Below are positions 45,704 to 59,200 of a stretch of 64,000 bases of DNA, piece after piece. Position 1 is the stretch's first letter. The number at the start of each line of letters is the position of its first letter. The notes under the pieces were generated by a model that saw only the letters and a list, made by a program, of their open reading frames with translations, was not told the origin of the DNA and searched no databases. The DNA is from Saturnia japonica (Eukaryota > Arthropoda > Insecta > Lepidoptera > Saturniidae), in the NCBI GenBank assembly GCA_033032175.1, contig CM065310.1, forward strand, positions 6,014,001-6,078,000. Reading direction: 5' to 3'. A program made the position numbers and the translations under genes.

Positions 45704-48700
45704 AACCAGTATTCATGAAACCGTATTCATTATCTCTTTGCAAACTTTTGCATTAGTACAAGACAAACTATTTCATATTCATAAACAAAAAAGGGGCTAC
45801 GTAACAAGAAACAACAATTTCCTACCAAATCTACGTCCTCTTGAAAATTCCAGCATCATGCGTGTGCAAAAACATCTGCAATATACAGGTCCGTATTCTT
45901 CGAGATATTATGGGAACCAATACCACTTGGGACATTGACGTTTATTTTTCTTTTATCTTTTGCGATTATTAAAATATTATTATAGTCGTACAAGATCGTG
46001 CTTGACTGTCCTATGTTTTAGACTTTGGTGGGGACGAGGTTGCACGCCACTACGTTACACATTACTCTAAAGTAGACAGTATGTTAGCTCGGCAGTATTC
46101 TTGAAATAATTACCTACAGCCGCTCGGTAAATAATCACGCACTAGGGCTGCCCTCTGACAATGTTTCTTGTGTTACCTTCTTACGTATTAGATAAGGCTT
46201 ATATTAAATTGTTATGATTATCTTTTCATCTAAATATGTTACTGCTAATTTTGTAAGTTTTTATATAATTTTTTTTACTTGGGTTTTATTTCTAGTTTCC
46301 AAAGCGATTGTGAATTAGTAAGAAGGAAATGTGCTTTTAAGTTTTATAAAAATATTTATAATGTTTTGCTTAAATTGTATTAAATCAAAAACCATTTTAA
46401 ATTGTAAGAAGTAGGTAATGTAATATTCCGGCATTAGTTATAAAATTCGTACTTGCGACTATTGTATACTGAAGTTTTCCTAGAGTTCGTTTCGGCGGTT
46501 GCATGAAGACCTAATACTGTTTACTTTAGTGACTTGCGTGCCTACGTCACACAGTTGCACGCGTTTCATTATCGCGCTACATTACCTGCTCCTGTCATCT
46601 TCTGTAGTACCTCGCTACCCCCAACCACATGTACGTTAGAAACATAGGAGGGTCGCGCAAGAACTTGTACAACTATAGGAAGGAATATGACCAATAATCG
46701 TTAAGGCAATTATGGTTGTCTAAGAATTTATGAATTATGATGACATTTGCATATGATGTCATGTATATTTCGATAACTTTACCTTTATTATGCAAACAAA
46801 TATTTAATAATTTAATATTCAAAACTATTATTAGATTTTTAAATTATTTATTTGTTATTCTTGTTTCTTATAGCTAACTATACTTACTATCTATGCCGGA
46901 CGGATAATTGAACCCACCATTAACTTAATAACGTAAGGAGCTATATTCATAAAAATATAACTTCATGTAACCCAAAGTAATATAAATAAAAACAATAATA
47001 CTGATAATTATAATTTGTGCCTACTTTAATATTCTGAATACGTTCCTGAGATGGGCTCGTTCTAATCTTCTATGGCCTAATTTATTAAAGGGATAAGTAG
47101 GTACATTCCGAATAGCTCAGTTCCTCGCCATTAAACACTAAAAGTATAGACATTATCTGTGTGGCTTAATTTTATATATGACTAGTTGTGGACGCTTTTT
47201 CGCAGGCATGGACTACACAGAATTATTTTTATTATTTTCGTACCAATCATAGAATTATGAACTCGGCGTGTTAGAGTAGACTTTATTACTCTATGGTATC
47301 AATCATCGCGTTTCATTACAAAAAGGTCTTTTTAATATCTATCATTATGCATTAATTTAATATATCTCTAATGGTTTACTCAGTATATGCCTTTTATAAG
47401 CGCCAGAACTGATTCATCATAACCAGATTTTTTGAAAATTTGCGTGGAACCCTAATTATTTTTCTAAAACAAAAGTAGTATAAGCTACTCCTTAGAAAAT
47501 CAACTATCTGCCAGTGAAAGTCCTGTCAAAATCGTTCCGGCCGTTTCGGAGATTACGGAGAACAAATAGAACAAACGGATAAAATTTTCAAAATTAGTGT
47601 TTTGTTCTAAGTATCGTATACTGCACTTTCATATGCACTCAGTAAAAAAAACTGTTATTTGGACATTGCAAACAGACACTTTAATTATATTAATTGTATA
47701 CACTATGTATAGAATATATTTCTTGTAGCTAATTCAGTATAACATCATGGCGGTTCCATTATGGATAGCGTCACCCAGGGCGACGTCATCTTTATTAATC
47801 TTTGGGTTTCTGAAGAATATTTGTAGCGGTGAAAACGATCCAATCGAAAATGCTGCTTACCTCAGATGTCGGTCGTGTTACGTATTTGTACGGATTTCTC
47901 CGATAAATAAATAAATAGTTTGAGATAAGTTGACGTCATTTAAAGTTTCCAGTTTTTCGAATAACATGGATAAATGATTAAGTGTTAACAATAATGGCAT
48001 CAATTTTCTCTTGGACAGGTGAATATTTAACTTAATATATCCGACAAGAAATTTGATTGATAATTATTGTATTCATAATTGTTACTAGTTATAACAAAAA
48101 AAAAACTTTAGTTAAATTTAGTCAAGAGTTTTGTTGGTTTAACTTTTAGGTTTTTATAGTACATTCTTTAGGAGCGTCTCTAGCGGTAACACATAGGAAC
48201 TAAAATTACCATGTATCTAAGTAGGTAGCTACTATCAAACTTTACGATATACTTATCTTAATACTTTAAATTCTAATCATTCGGTAGATATATCTACTGA
48301 TTTTTTTTTATTACATACATACATGAATTCAGTAGTAACGTGTACGAACATCACGACTATCGACGTATAAGCTACAATGTGCTTGAGCCTGCGGTGAAGG
48401 AAACATCGTGATGATATCATAGTATGGTCGTAGGGTATTTTCTAAAACCCGCCTGGCTACCTATCACCATAAGTTGAAAATCTATCACCAAACACCTATA
48501 CAAAGTGTTTTCTGGGTACTGGCAGGTACATTTGAGAGCCAGCCCCCCTCTAGGTTTAGGGGCATTAGACATCATATGAAATATTGGCCATAACGCTAAA
48601 CATAAAAAGATTTAACAAAAACTGTAGGTACCTTTGTTTTTGTAAGTACATAATCCTCGTTTAATATTTGAAAATTAAGATTACTGATAATGTAAGTGTA

Positions 48701-49714
48701 ACAATTTAATCAGTACCAGATAGTTTGCTTAAACCTCGATTAACTATCATTTAATCGATTGTAAATTGCATTATCGATTAATAAATAGGAGGAAAATACA
48801 TAACATAGGGTTGCATTCTGTTACAGCACAGATTTTGCGCGATTGGCCTTTTTCGATGTCGTCGCTCGGCCGAATGTACAGTAGGTATGTTAAGTAATAA
48901 GAAACAATGATAGTAATTGATTTGTTATTAACAACCGATTCTACAATCGGATTTGCAAAGAATTCATGTCTATCCAACACTAGTGCCAGAGTGGCTACAT
49001 AAATAAAATTTTAAAGGTACTGTTACAATTTTACAAATAGTTTCTATATGCAATTTATTTAAGCCATCATTTTGTAAATACTAATTGAGCAGTTTAAGTA
49101 TTTCAAGGAAGCTATTAATCATACCTTAATAACTATGCAGCATCTGGTACACTCAGTTTTAACTTTAACGACTTATTTTACTGCGCAATCGTAACGCTAC
49201 TATAGGTCTTAATTAAGCATAATTCATTTTGATTTAATTAATGCTTTGTCTAGATTTAATTTAAGCTCGAAAACTATTCTTCAAATATATATGGTAATAT
49301 TTTTTGTTTGTTAAGGCCACTGACTAGACACCTTTTAAGTCTAACTTCGTACTATTTTTCAAATATTCAAACATCTCTCTAAACAAGATAGTGGCTCCCT
49401 TGTTAGTATCTCCAGGGAGTTTTTTGTGGGAACTGAAAATCCATGACTCTAGTTAATATTTATAATCTTCACTTGTGTACATTCACCAAACTATGTCACG
49501 TAAAACGCTACCAATATTATGTTATAGGGTCAAATAACGTACGGTGAGACTATAAATTAGACTAAACACCACACATGACATTCAAAATTCTACCGAAAAT
49601 TCAGGTAACAAATCAAGAGCTTATGTGCACGCTTATAGTAAAATTTGCGTGTTTGAAAGTTGTCCTATTTTGAAGACCCAAAAGAAAGCTTTTTTAAATA
49701 TTTAATCACTATTA
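45704..49714. other. Long stretch without recognisable gene
   Basis: Dispersed repeat blocks occur at about 47455-47590 ('ccgtttcggagattacggag') and 48345-48560 ('gcggtgaaggaaacatcgtg'), both of LINE-tail type by recognition. The rest is AT-rich with no coding signal. Confidence 0.35.
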
Positions 49715-49990
49715 TACTTAAAGGAAGGCTTAAGTGGAAGAGGGTGGGGCACTCGGCAAGACGAGAAGACGGACGATGGACCAAAGGGATTTTGGATTGG
49801 TAGCCAAAGAGAGCTTAACAACTACGAGGCAAACCGCCAGCCCGATGGTCCGATGACATAGTGAGGATGGAGGGTAAACTCTGCATGAAAGCCAAGAGGA
49901 TTGGCATAAGCGAGAAGAGTCCTATACTCAGAAGGGGCAAATGTGAGCTTAATGGATGGATAGATAGGTTTAGTAATCCACACTGAAGGA
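49715..49990 (+). pseudogene. RTE-type LINE relic, C-terminal end of ORF2
   Basis: The frame reads KWKRVGHSARREDGRWTKGI, then LRGKPPARWSDDIVRMEG. This matches the end of RTE-clade ORF2 (W.GH.AR..DGRW, then GRPP.RW.DD). In-frame stops follow ILDW and KRA. It is a relic of only the 3' end. Confidence 0.65.
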
Positions 49991-51001
49991 AAGACAATAT
50001 TGACAAATAGTTTATAAAAGGTTAATTTAAATAAGTTACCCGTGTTACTATCAGTTTTTTAAATAATAGTTTTGTAAAATTTAATAAAAGCTAAAAACTT
50101 AAAGTCACAATGCCTAACATACATACTTACTCCGCTGGATCAATGATCCAAAGTGAAAGTTCGCAGGGTAAAACCGGGATAGATGCCCCACATTTTGAAA
50201 GAGCCTCCTAATTTAAAAATTATTAATTAAACATAAACCATTCCTATATATAAAACTAGTTTAATATTTAGCTACGTTACGACTTGTTTTTGTTGACCTA
50301 ACAATTACTGATTTTGCAGAAATTGAGTTTTTGGAGAACAATTTTTTCTTTTTAACCTTTGTTTTGTCCTTTATCTTTGGTTCTCTTATTTGTTTTCTTA
50401 AGTTTTCTTTTTTCTTTGGTAGTTTTAGTCTTGTTTCTCTTTTGTTACTAAATTTTTATTTTCCTTTTAGCGATATCCCTCTTTTATTTGCTTATGTTCT
50501 TGATTTCAGAATATTGCCTGATTGTTTAGCCCTCTTAGCCATGTTCAAAGGAATTTGTGGTATTGGTGATACATGGGCTAAAAAATTTTCAAGGTGTTTC
50601 TTTTCCTACTATACCTACTATCTAGAAATTTATAATATATCTTTATAACACTAATATATCCTTTATTTAGTTATACTATTTTAAAGTTTCGAGTTTACCT
50701 GTCCGACGACTAAACTCGTCACCCTATCGGGGCGAATATCCTTTTTGATATGGATAGATACCCTTTTAATTTTTTTAGTAAGTAAACTAAATATAAAAGA
50801 ACGATTATTGACACCTAGATATGTATTTAACAAGCCAGTGTATTGATATAATACAAGTGGAACGGAACTTATTACTGCTTACAAAGTTATGCAATATTAC
50901 ATACATAAGTTTGAAACTTTGAAGCGTTTTTCGCGTTCGCCGCGGAGATAATCACACGCACAAGTAAGATGCATCTGTTCCTCATGACGGCATGTGGGGG
51001 A
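49991..51001. other. No recognisable gene
   Basis: The open frame at 50331-50648 is very rich in Phe and Leu from T-rich sequence and has no recognisable domain. The segment at about 50130-50210 and its counterpart near 52325-52375 resemble each other in reverse, possibly an older repeat. Confidence 0.3.
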
Positions 51002-52274
51002 TTGAGATTTGTGGATTTTTTTTTTTTTTTTTAGAACTGACTACACTGTTAGCCTTAGGGGCCGTATCGTCAAACAGAGCCGCTGCGGCTTTTACAGCTT
51101 CACCGGACTTGGGGGCGAGCGCTTAGGGCACTCAGCCGCGAAAGTTTGTGACGACCCGCACGAGGATGCCAGAGTGGCCGAACCTCGGCTCGGGCGGTCG
51201 TCGCGAATGCGAAAAAGTCGCGATCTAGCTAATTCCCTAATCTTATGAGAATTCGAGCTAACTAATATATACTCATATGCACGTTCCCCTCCTCCTGGGA
51301 GGAAGGAGTGGACAATGCGTATGTGTATTTGTTAATCGGAATGGATTTTTCTACACTAACTAGCGCATTAGTCTAACTAGCGCAAAAAAAAGAAAAAAAA
51401 AGGTCCCTTACAGAACCTATGTACCTGTGTGGTGTGCACGTGTGCGTGTTCATACGTGTGTAATGTTGTGTGTGGGTAACTAAGTGTTGCACGTATAGTG
51501 TCACTTTGTATCGCGCGGGCGGCTGCCTGACCCAAGGGCTTCACACCGAGGAACGGACCTAGGCTTGGGTTGCCGCTAGAGAGGGTGGACGTGACGGGTG
51601 TGCGAGAGCGAAGTTGACCGCCCGTCCTCTGCGGAGAGAACGGTGGTTACGCGGGCGTGGGCGGTGGCACGCTCTGTTTGGAGAGACGGTGTCGGCGTAG
51701 AACGCGTTAGCTTTTTCGGTTTGGTCGGGCGGGTCAGTGAATATATTACGCGGCCGGCGTTTTCTCCGGCAGGCGTTGGGGTCGGGAACATAAGAAGCTG
51801 CCGCTTTTATTAAGGGATTCGCGTGGTTCGACGCGGTGTCGAAATACGAGCGAGAAAGGTGTTTGGCATATGCATGTATCGAGGGAAGGTCCATATCTCT
51901 ATGGAGATCCTCCATACGAACAAACCAGGGGGCACCGGTAAGGCGGTGAAGAAACTTGTTCTGGATGGCTTGTAAGCGTTCCCAGTTATAACTTGACATA
52001 TGTGCGAACGCAACGCAGCTCTATGTCATGATCGGACGGATACACATCTTGTAGAGCGTAAGCTTGTGTCTCGTGGACATTTTGCTTGCAGCACATAACA
52101 GGGGATGCAATCGGGCGAGGGTCCAGGAGGCCCTTTTCCTAACTAGATTGATGTGACGTATAAAGGAGAGTCTGCTATCTAGGGTTACACCTAGATATTT
52201 GGTCGCCTTTTCCCAGGGGATCGGATTACCGAAGAGTTCAAGGGGATTGTCCCTGAGTTTTTGAGATTTGTGGA
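51002..52274 (-). mobile_element. 5'-truncated Jockey-type LINE with 14-bp target duplications
   Basis: The element body is 51016-52260 on the - strand. It ends in a 17-base poly-A (T run 51016-51032) and is bounded by the exact 14-bp direct repeat 'ttgagatttgtgga' at 51002-51015 and 52261-52274. It encodes the last part of reverse transcriptase and the Jockey-clade C-terminal region. The clean duplications and mostly open frame indicate a fairly recent target-primed insertion, already truncated on arrival. Confidence 0.85.
51559..52255 (-). pseudogene. Jockey-type ORF2 C-terminal fragment
   Basis: It starts in the RT thumb region (KATKYLGVTLDSRLSF), runs through RHKLTLYKMCIRPIMT, meets one TAG where other copies have Tyr, and continues SCVAFAHMSSYNWERLQ, then FLHRLTGAPWFVR and the basic tail with PRPRNHRSLRRGRA. 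The single stop splits the frame; the downstream 146 codons are intact. It has no palm domain, so it cannot be functional. Confidence 0.75.
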
Positions 52275-55040
52275 GCCTGCACTCTCTATTTAAACTATTA
52301 ATTCTTTGTTACGATTTAGAAAAGTTAGGTTTTTGAAAACGAGGCATCTATCCCATCTCGGCTTTACCCTACATTTCTTTACATCAAGTGCGGCTCTTAA
52401 TGTCTATCATGATTATTGAATTGAAACTTTTTCCCTCAAAAACTGCTGTGATCCAAAAACGGTAACAAAGTTAATTTGATAATTCAAAGTTATTGTTAGA
52501 TTGAACATGTAATAAGTTAATTTGTTGGAAACTAACAAAATCATAACAGGAACATTTTTACTTAAGTTTAAATGACTTGCATAACTTTTAATGGAGTCAC
52601 CGCTTTGTTTTTTATCTTTCGATTATATCTTATAAATTTAAATTAAGAAGGTACTTAATTTGGGTTTGTTTGGTTCGTTTGGTTTGTACCTTTTTACTGT
52701 TTCAGGGGATTCAATTTTATTCATCCAAATGTTTGCATAAAGATACAACTAAAACCTGGAATAAATCTTCAATTTTAAATCTAAGTTTTTGGTTAAAATA
52801 ATATGTATTTATAAACCGTCAGATAGTTTTTACATAAATTGAAAAAAACACCCCCAGTAAAATGAATTTTTGGAGTTTACAATTTAAGAATTGATTTTCA
52901 TATAAGGTTTTATGAGAAGTGAAATTTATAAAAGCGTTGCGTATTTTTGAGCGACGTACCTTGTGAAACTTTCACTTTGAAATTACGTAGGTGTGTGTAT
53001 AGGTACATACATCATCTTGCTTTTAGATAAATCATTAACCACTCAATCAGTCAGTCATTCAATCAATCACCTCTATACTTATTGCGTATTCAAAAACTAA
53101 AGTAAACCTCAGTCGTGCGTCGGAGCTAACAAAAGCAAACTTTTATTATTATTATTATAGAAGTCTGTTTTTTTTTCATTATTATCTTAAGTAATACAAT
53201 TCACGATATCTTTAGAATTCATGAAAAAGCAACACTTTTATATATATATATATATATATATATACCTGTATACACGGTATATGTTTCTTGAATTAATTAA
53301 TAACACAATAAAACAACTTACTACATTATACACAAAAAGAGAACAGTTTTAAATATAATATTTCAAAGAATGTTTCTAGTTTAAAAATTATATTAATATA
53401 ATTTTAGAGAATGAATTTTATTATTATAGAAACATATTTGTAGTCTTCTGTCAATTATATACAAATAAGAATGCATTGTTCACAGTAAAATTCGCGAAAA
53501 TGTGTTTGCAGTAGCAACCACTTTACCTAATAAATGTTTAGAGAGACGTTATTGTGGCCACTATAAATGGTCGGTTCACCCAGCGTAGAATGTGAAGTTC
53601 TTTTTAAAGTTTCTCAACTTTATAATGCCAATTTATTTTTTTAGCAACTTTTATCTAACTATAGGAGTCCGTCCCCTTTCAACATATTAAAGGATTGAAT
53701 TTCAGAATCGGTAAACTGAAGATTTTTTATCAGTACTACAAAACAATGATTTTTCTTTTACTTGACTTAAATATTGATTTTCACTTCATTTCTTAAATAC
53801 GCTTGCTATGTCATATAAATGCCTTAGTATCCAAATTTTGTATGGGTAGCTTTAGTAATATCCGACAATAGTTTAGTAACATAAATGTGTGTTTGATACT
53901 ATAGTTATAGAAAACCCCTATAACTCTAATTAAAATAAATATTTAAATGGTTTTTATTATATAAGCTGTATTATTTATACATTCGGTCATATAACAATAA
54001 GGAAGCAAAACATCCACAATATTGTTGTGTCATATATTTCAAGAATTAATTGCCGATAAATTTGACACAAAAGTGCTCAAATGGTCCGCCATGGAATGCA
54101 TTGAAAGTGATGTCTGAACTCGTAATGGGGATTTTATTAAAAAAGTTTTCCTGTTACGAGCGGTGAAAAGTGCTAGTGTACAAATATATTCACAGTTTTT
54201 CTACTTTCGGTGTTTGATATTTTGTATTCTATAGTCATGGAAATTAACTTAATAAGTCGGTATCTATAAAAGCAAATGTTTTTTTTTTATTCTTATATTT
54301 ATTATATTTGATACAGAACCATAAATTTCTAGGCGCTCGAAATAGTCAGTATTTGCATACTGATTAAGCACTTGGAGATAGGTTTTTGCTCAACAGTGAA
54401 ACACTTAAAGGCTGGCATTACATACTTATGTTATAAAGTTTATATATAACGTAATGTAACCATCGCAGTAATATTATACAAGGTAAATAACTTGTATTAC
54501 TACATTTCATGATATAAACTCAAAACTGTAAATATTCAAAGATCTGTGTACATTTTATACAAGAAACTGAGCGCAAATAGTAAGAAAACTTACAATTTGC
54601 TTAAAAATCTTCAGTACGCTTGGCATGATCCCAAGACTGCAACGCTACAACCTTACTTGAACCTTATCTAAAGTAATGAAATGAGATTTTCTAGGTTCTT
54701 TTTTATACTCTTAAGTAATATAATATAAGACAAAAAATATTACATTTACTGGAGTGCCTGTTGAATAAGGTTTAAACAAATATTGTCTTATGGTAATTTT
54801 GAGTCTATCTCTACTGACTTAAATTGAAAACATATTATGTATCTACCAAAACTGTTTAAAGTTTATTTAAGTCGATTTGAGCGTACAATTTGTTATTTGA
54901 GTAATTCAAGTAGTAAGGGATATGAATAGGTATGTAAAATAACATTGTCATTCCAAACCACATACACCTTTGTAATTAGTAACGAAGATGAAAAACGGAT
55001 TTTATAAACTTATCCATATATAAACTGTGCCTGGAGCATT
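52275..55040. other. AT-rich sequence without recognisable gene
   Basis: It includes a (TA)n microsatellite at about 53240-53264. No coding or repeat family was recognised. Confidence 0.35.
53240..53264. repeat. TA dinucleotide microsatellite
   Basis: About twelve uninterrupted TA units. Confidence 0.8.
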
Positions 55041-55320
55041 GAAGGTGTTGGGTACGCAGCACGTCACACGCGTCGATAGGGCGAGTGACGTCAACCCGGG
55101 TTGGACGGGTTTGTTAATCTTATAAGATTTCTAAAAAATCCTATAAGACGCCGGATGCCCGCCTCGTGGCGATTATTCTCGCCGATCCGGAGTGCTCGGT
55201 ACGGGGTCCTGAGGTGTGCGATACCGCACAAGCTCACTCGATAATCAAACACAAAACTTGTACTAACAACGTAACCGAGCCGACCAATCTGACTATGTGA
55301 CCGCAAGTCTTCAATATATC

Positions 55321-55558
55321 CGTAGTGGCGCTAGTGTCGATGGTTGCAGGTTCCGATGAAATCCGTAGCGGCGCTGGTGTCGATGGTTGCAGGTTCCGAT
55401 GAAATCCGTAGCGGCGCTGGTGTCGATGGTTGCAGGTTCCGATGAAATCCGTAGCGGCGCTGGTGTCGATGGTTGCAGGTTCCGATGAAATCCGTAGCGG
55501 CGCTGGTGTCGATGGTTGCAGGTTCCGATGAAATCCGTAGCGGCGCTGGTGTCGATGG
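55321..55558. repeat. 43-bp tandem repeat in the 3' LTR
   Basis: Five full units and one partial, each containing 'gcgctggtgtcgatggttgc' and 'aggttccgatgaaatccgta'. The first unit differs slightly. The other LTR has the same unit number at 62052-62289. On the - strand the unit lacks stop codons in every frame, so overlapping open frames appear here. Confidence 0.9.
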
Positions 55559-55686
55559 TCTTCTTTGTAGGCGGTCGGAGGTCGGTCGGTTAGTGCCCAG
55601 CAGCGCCGCGGGATTGAGCATGAAGACTGCGGCATTACCATAAAGGGAGCCCCTTGCGCTCGGGCAAAAGGTGCCCTATTTCTATT

Positions 55687-55767
55687 TTATTTTCAAGTCC
55701 GGTGAAGCTGTAAAAGCCGCAGCGGCTCTGTTTGACGATAGGGCCCCTAAGGCTAACAGTGTAGTCA

Positions 55768-55801
<34 letters not shown>

Positions 55802-55808
55802 ATTTTCA
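55687..55808 (+). mobile_element. 104-bp LINE tail inserted into the LTR
   Basis: The insert 55696-55799 is the 3' end of the Jockey-type family (starts 'agtccggtgaagctgtaaaa', ends in a poly-A of about 29). It is flanked by 'ttattttca' at 55687-55695 and 55800-55808. The other LTR shows the empty site with one copy of that 9-mer. Extreme 5' truncation. Confidence 0.92.
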
Positions 55809-56252
55809 TTATGGTCGGCTCGGTTTTCCGTTTATATTTATTTAATTATTAAACCTATGTACATACTTCTTACGCCTAATTATCCTATATCGTATTCCCT
55901 ATCTATAAACATAACTTATTCTATACTTAATCCATACTACGCGCCCGTATAAACGAAATACCCGGTCCCGAACACAGATCGATACATTCTTTACATAGTT
56001 TCGGGACGCGGGCCGAGCGCGTACTTATATAAATTATTATTCTATCTTAAATCTATGGGGAATAATTAGACAATTATGTACAATGTTTATTTCGATATCC
56101 TTATAGCTACTTATCATCTATTCTACGCTATGTATTGTCAATATTCTATATCTGTGTATTCTTTATTCTATAATTCTTATATATCACTCAATATTCCATA
56201 ATCTATCTATTCTATATTCTATAATATAATAAGTCTATATAAATCTGTTAAA

Positions 56253-59200
56253 TTATATCTTATATGAGGCGACGCCGCTGTCGCCAACATCCCCCCCCTC
56301 GTGCGTAGCACCGACTCCTTGTAGTGGCGACTCTATGGGCGTGGGCTCGTCGCTCGTTGCAGGCACCAGCAGGATTGTCTTGGAGACAGGTCTTTTCAGC
56401 AGGCCGCCGCTCGTCTTGACGTCGATAGTCCGTACGTGGTTGTCGGGGCCCGGGTAGGTGCGGACAACTTGTCCGCGTGGCCATGTGTTGCGTGGCAGCG
56501 TGGAGTCCACTATGAGGACGGTATCTCCACACTGCAAGTCCGCACCGGCCGCTCTCCCGTCGATCTTCCTGGGCAGCAGCGTAGGCAGATATTCCTTGAC
56601 CCACCTACTCCAGAAGTGGTCTGCCATACGCTGCGCCACTCTCCATGTCCTCTTGCCGGTCAGGTCTTCGTCTGTGTAGTCGCCTATGCTCGGAGCTCCG
56701 CAGGACCTCCCGATGAGGAAGTGGTTCGGCGTGAGTGCCTCTGACTCCCAGCTCTCTTCTTTGGCGACGAGGGGCCTCGAGTTGACTACGTGTTCCGCCT
56801 CCAACAGAAGAGTATGTAGAACCTCTTCCCTCGGGTGTCTTTCTTTTAGCGTGACTGCCAGTGCGGTTTTAACGGACCGCACCAAGCGTTCCCACGCGCC
56901 TCCCATGTTCGGAGCTCCTGGCGGGATGAACTTCCATTTAACGTTCATCTGAGCGGCCCGTGACACGACGTCTGCTTCTCTCGCGTTCTCGATAGCTTGC
57001 TTGAGCTCTTTGCTGGCGCCGACGAAGTTAGTCCCATTGTCGCTGTAGATGACTTTGGGCATTCCTCGTCGGACCGCAAACCTTCGCAGCGCTAGCAGCA
57101 TCGAGTCAACCGTCAGTGACGCTGCCAGCTCTATGTGGACCGCTCTTGTGGTGAGGCATGTAAAAAGCGCGCCCCACCTCTTCTCATGACGTCGTCCTAT
57201 AGTCACTGTCATAGGCCCGAAGTAATCGACGGCCGCACATGTGAACGGCGGCTCTCCATATCGTAGCCGTTCTATAGGTAAGTCCCCGGTGGGCGGTCGT
57301 CGTGGCGCGCTCCGATAGACCCTGCACCACTGGCATCGGACGGCTATCGCTCGAACGGTCGATCTTAGTCCCAGGATCCAGTAGCGCTGCCGCACCTCGT
57401 TCATTACCGTCGCGTGGTTACCGTGCTGGAACGCTTCGTGATAGTGTTTGATCAATAGTCTCGCTATCACGTGCTTCCCGTCCAGCACGATCGGTCGCTT
57501 GTGGCCTGCTTCGATGTATTGCGCCGCGTCGATACGTCCGCGCAGGCGCAACAGGCCATCCTCCATTACGGCGTCGAGTCGTCGCAATTTGTTGTGATTC
57601 TCGGGGTTTCTTTCACCGAAGCTCTCTCCTTGGCTGCCTCTCAACAGGATCACCTCTGCCCTGTTCAAGTGGTTTGGATCGAGCGGCAGCCATGGTTCCT
57701 TTCGTGCCTCTGGGGTCCTTGACTTCCTTGATGATCGGGGATGCTTTGTGCGCGTCGCCCTCCACGTGGGATCTTGCTGCTCCAACCGTCTGGATACGCA
57801 GGCGCTCTCCTTCCGGGGTCGACACAGGTCAATAAATTGGAGGACCCTGGCTGTCGCTCTCAATAACCTGACCCAGCTCGAGAATCTGTGTGGATCGGGC
57901 GTGGGTCGAGCGTCAGCGGTCCTCGCCGTGGCGACCAGGAAGGCTTCTTTCTCTTCTCCAGACGGTTCTCGCTTGAATGTTCGTGGTTTGGGCCAGCGCG
58001 ATTCATCCCATTTCAGGAACTCGGGTCCGTTGAACCACCGGTGCGTGTGGTCGAAATCCGCCGGCGCCTCCCTGGTTGCGTCGTCTGCTGGGTTTTGCGA
58101 GCCAGGCACCCATCGCCATTCTTGGGGCTTCGTCGATTCTTCTATTTCGGCGAGTCGGTGCGCGACGAAAGGCTTGAACGTGCGCGGGTCGGTTTTAATC
58201 CATGTCAGGACCGTGCTGGAGTCAGTCCAGTACGTCCTTCTGCCGACCGCGATGTCCAGTTCGTCCGCTATCGCCTGTGCCATCCTCGTCCCCAGCAGCG
58301 CGGCTTGCAGCTCCAGCCTTGGGATGGAGACTGGTCTCAATGGGGTCACCCTGGCCTTTCCTGCTAGAAGCGTGACGTGGTAGGTGCTCTCGTCTGTCTT
58401 CTGTCGCCAATAGACTGCACACGCGTACGCCTTCTCACTGGCGTCGGTGAACGTGTGCAGCTCCCCCTCAGTGTTACAGCACGAGAAGCACCTCGCTACT
58501 CGGAGGCTTTGCAGCACACGAAGGTTTTCCATGTAGCGTTTCCACGCCACCTCGTCCTGGTCCAGGATGACGTCGTCCCAGTCGATCCCGCTGCGCCAGA
58601 TGCTCTGAATAAGCGTTTTCCCTTCTATCAGCACGGGCGATGCCAACCCCATAGGGTCGAAGGTCGACATTACCGCGCTTGTCACCTCTCGTTTGGTCGG
58701 GGTCCGTGCTTCTCTGTCTTTTGGCTCTCGTGGATGGGTCCGGAATCCCATCTCGTCGGACTCGTAGAACCACCGCAGGCCCAGGGTCTTTTCTTCCTTC
58801 GACCCCAGCTCTATGTCTCCTGGGGTCACGCCACCTGCGAGGCTCGCTAGGACGCCGCGCCTATTCGATGCCCAGCCTCTGAGCTCGAATTTCGCTCCAC
58901 GATGGACGACATCCACTGCGCTGGCTACGCTGATAGCCTCTTCTTCGGTCGCGAAGCTCTGCAGGTAGTCGTCCATGTAGTGGTTCCTTTCTATTGCCCG
59001 CGCGGCTTCCGGGTAGCTATTCCTGTGCTCGTCGGCGTTCTTGTTTTTTACGTACAACGCCGCGCTCGGTGAACAGGCCGCTCCGAATATGACCGACGTC
59101 ATTCTGTACTCTTTCGGAGCGGCCTCGCGTTGATCTTCTCTCCACAGGAATCTCAGGCTGTCGCGGTCCTCGTCCCTGATCCTTATCTGTAGGAACATCT

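Larger units (their letters stand above)
55046..56289 (-). repeat. 3' LTR of the BEL/Pao element, with a LINE insertion
   Basis: Bounded by TGTTGG...CCAACA. It matches 61777-62907 throughout except for 113 extra bases (LINE tail plus target duplication) at 55696-55808 and about three substitutions. It contains the 43-bp tandem repeat and, at its inner end, the last dozen codons of the polyprotein. Confidence 0.95.

Noticed and set aside
50331..50648. Possible membrane protein
   Set aside because: The hydrophobic residues come from T-rich low-complexity sequence; there is no family match or splice context.
51598..51813. + strand 71-codon frame in the LINE
   Set aside because: It is antisense to the Jockey-type C-terminal frame, which has recognisable homology.
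55321..55558. Regular 43-bp repeats as a CRISPR array
   Set aside because: Units are directly contiguous with no unique spacers, lie inside retrotransposon LTRs, and the context is eukaryotic.
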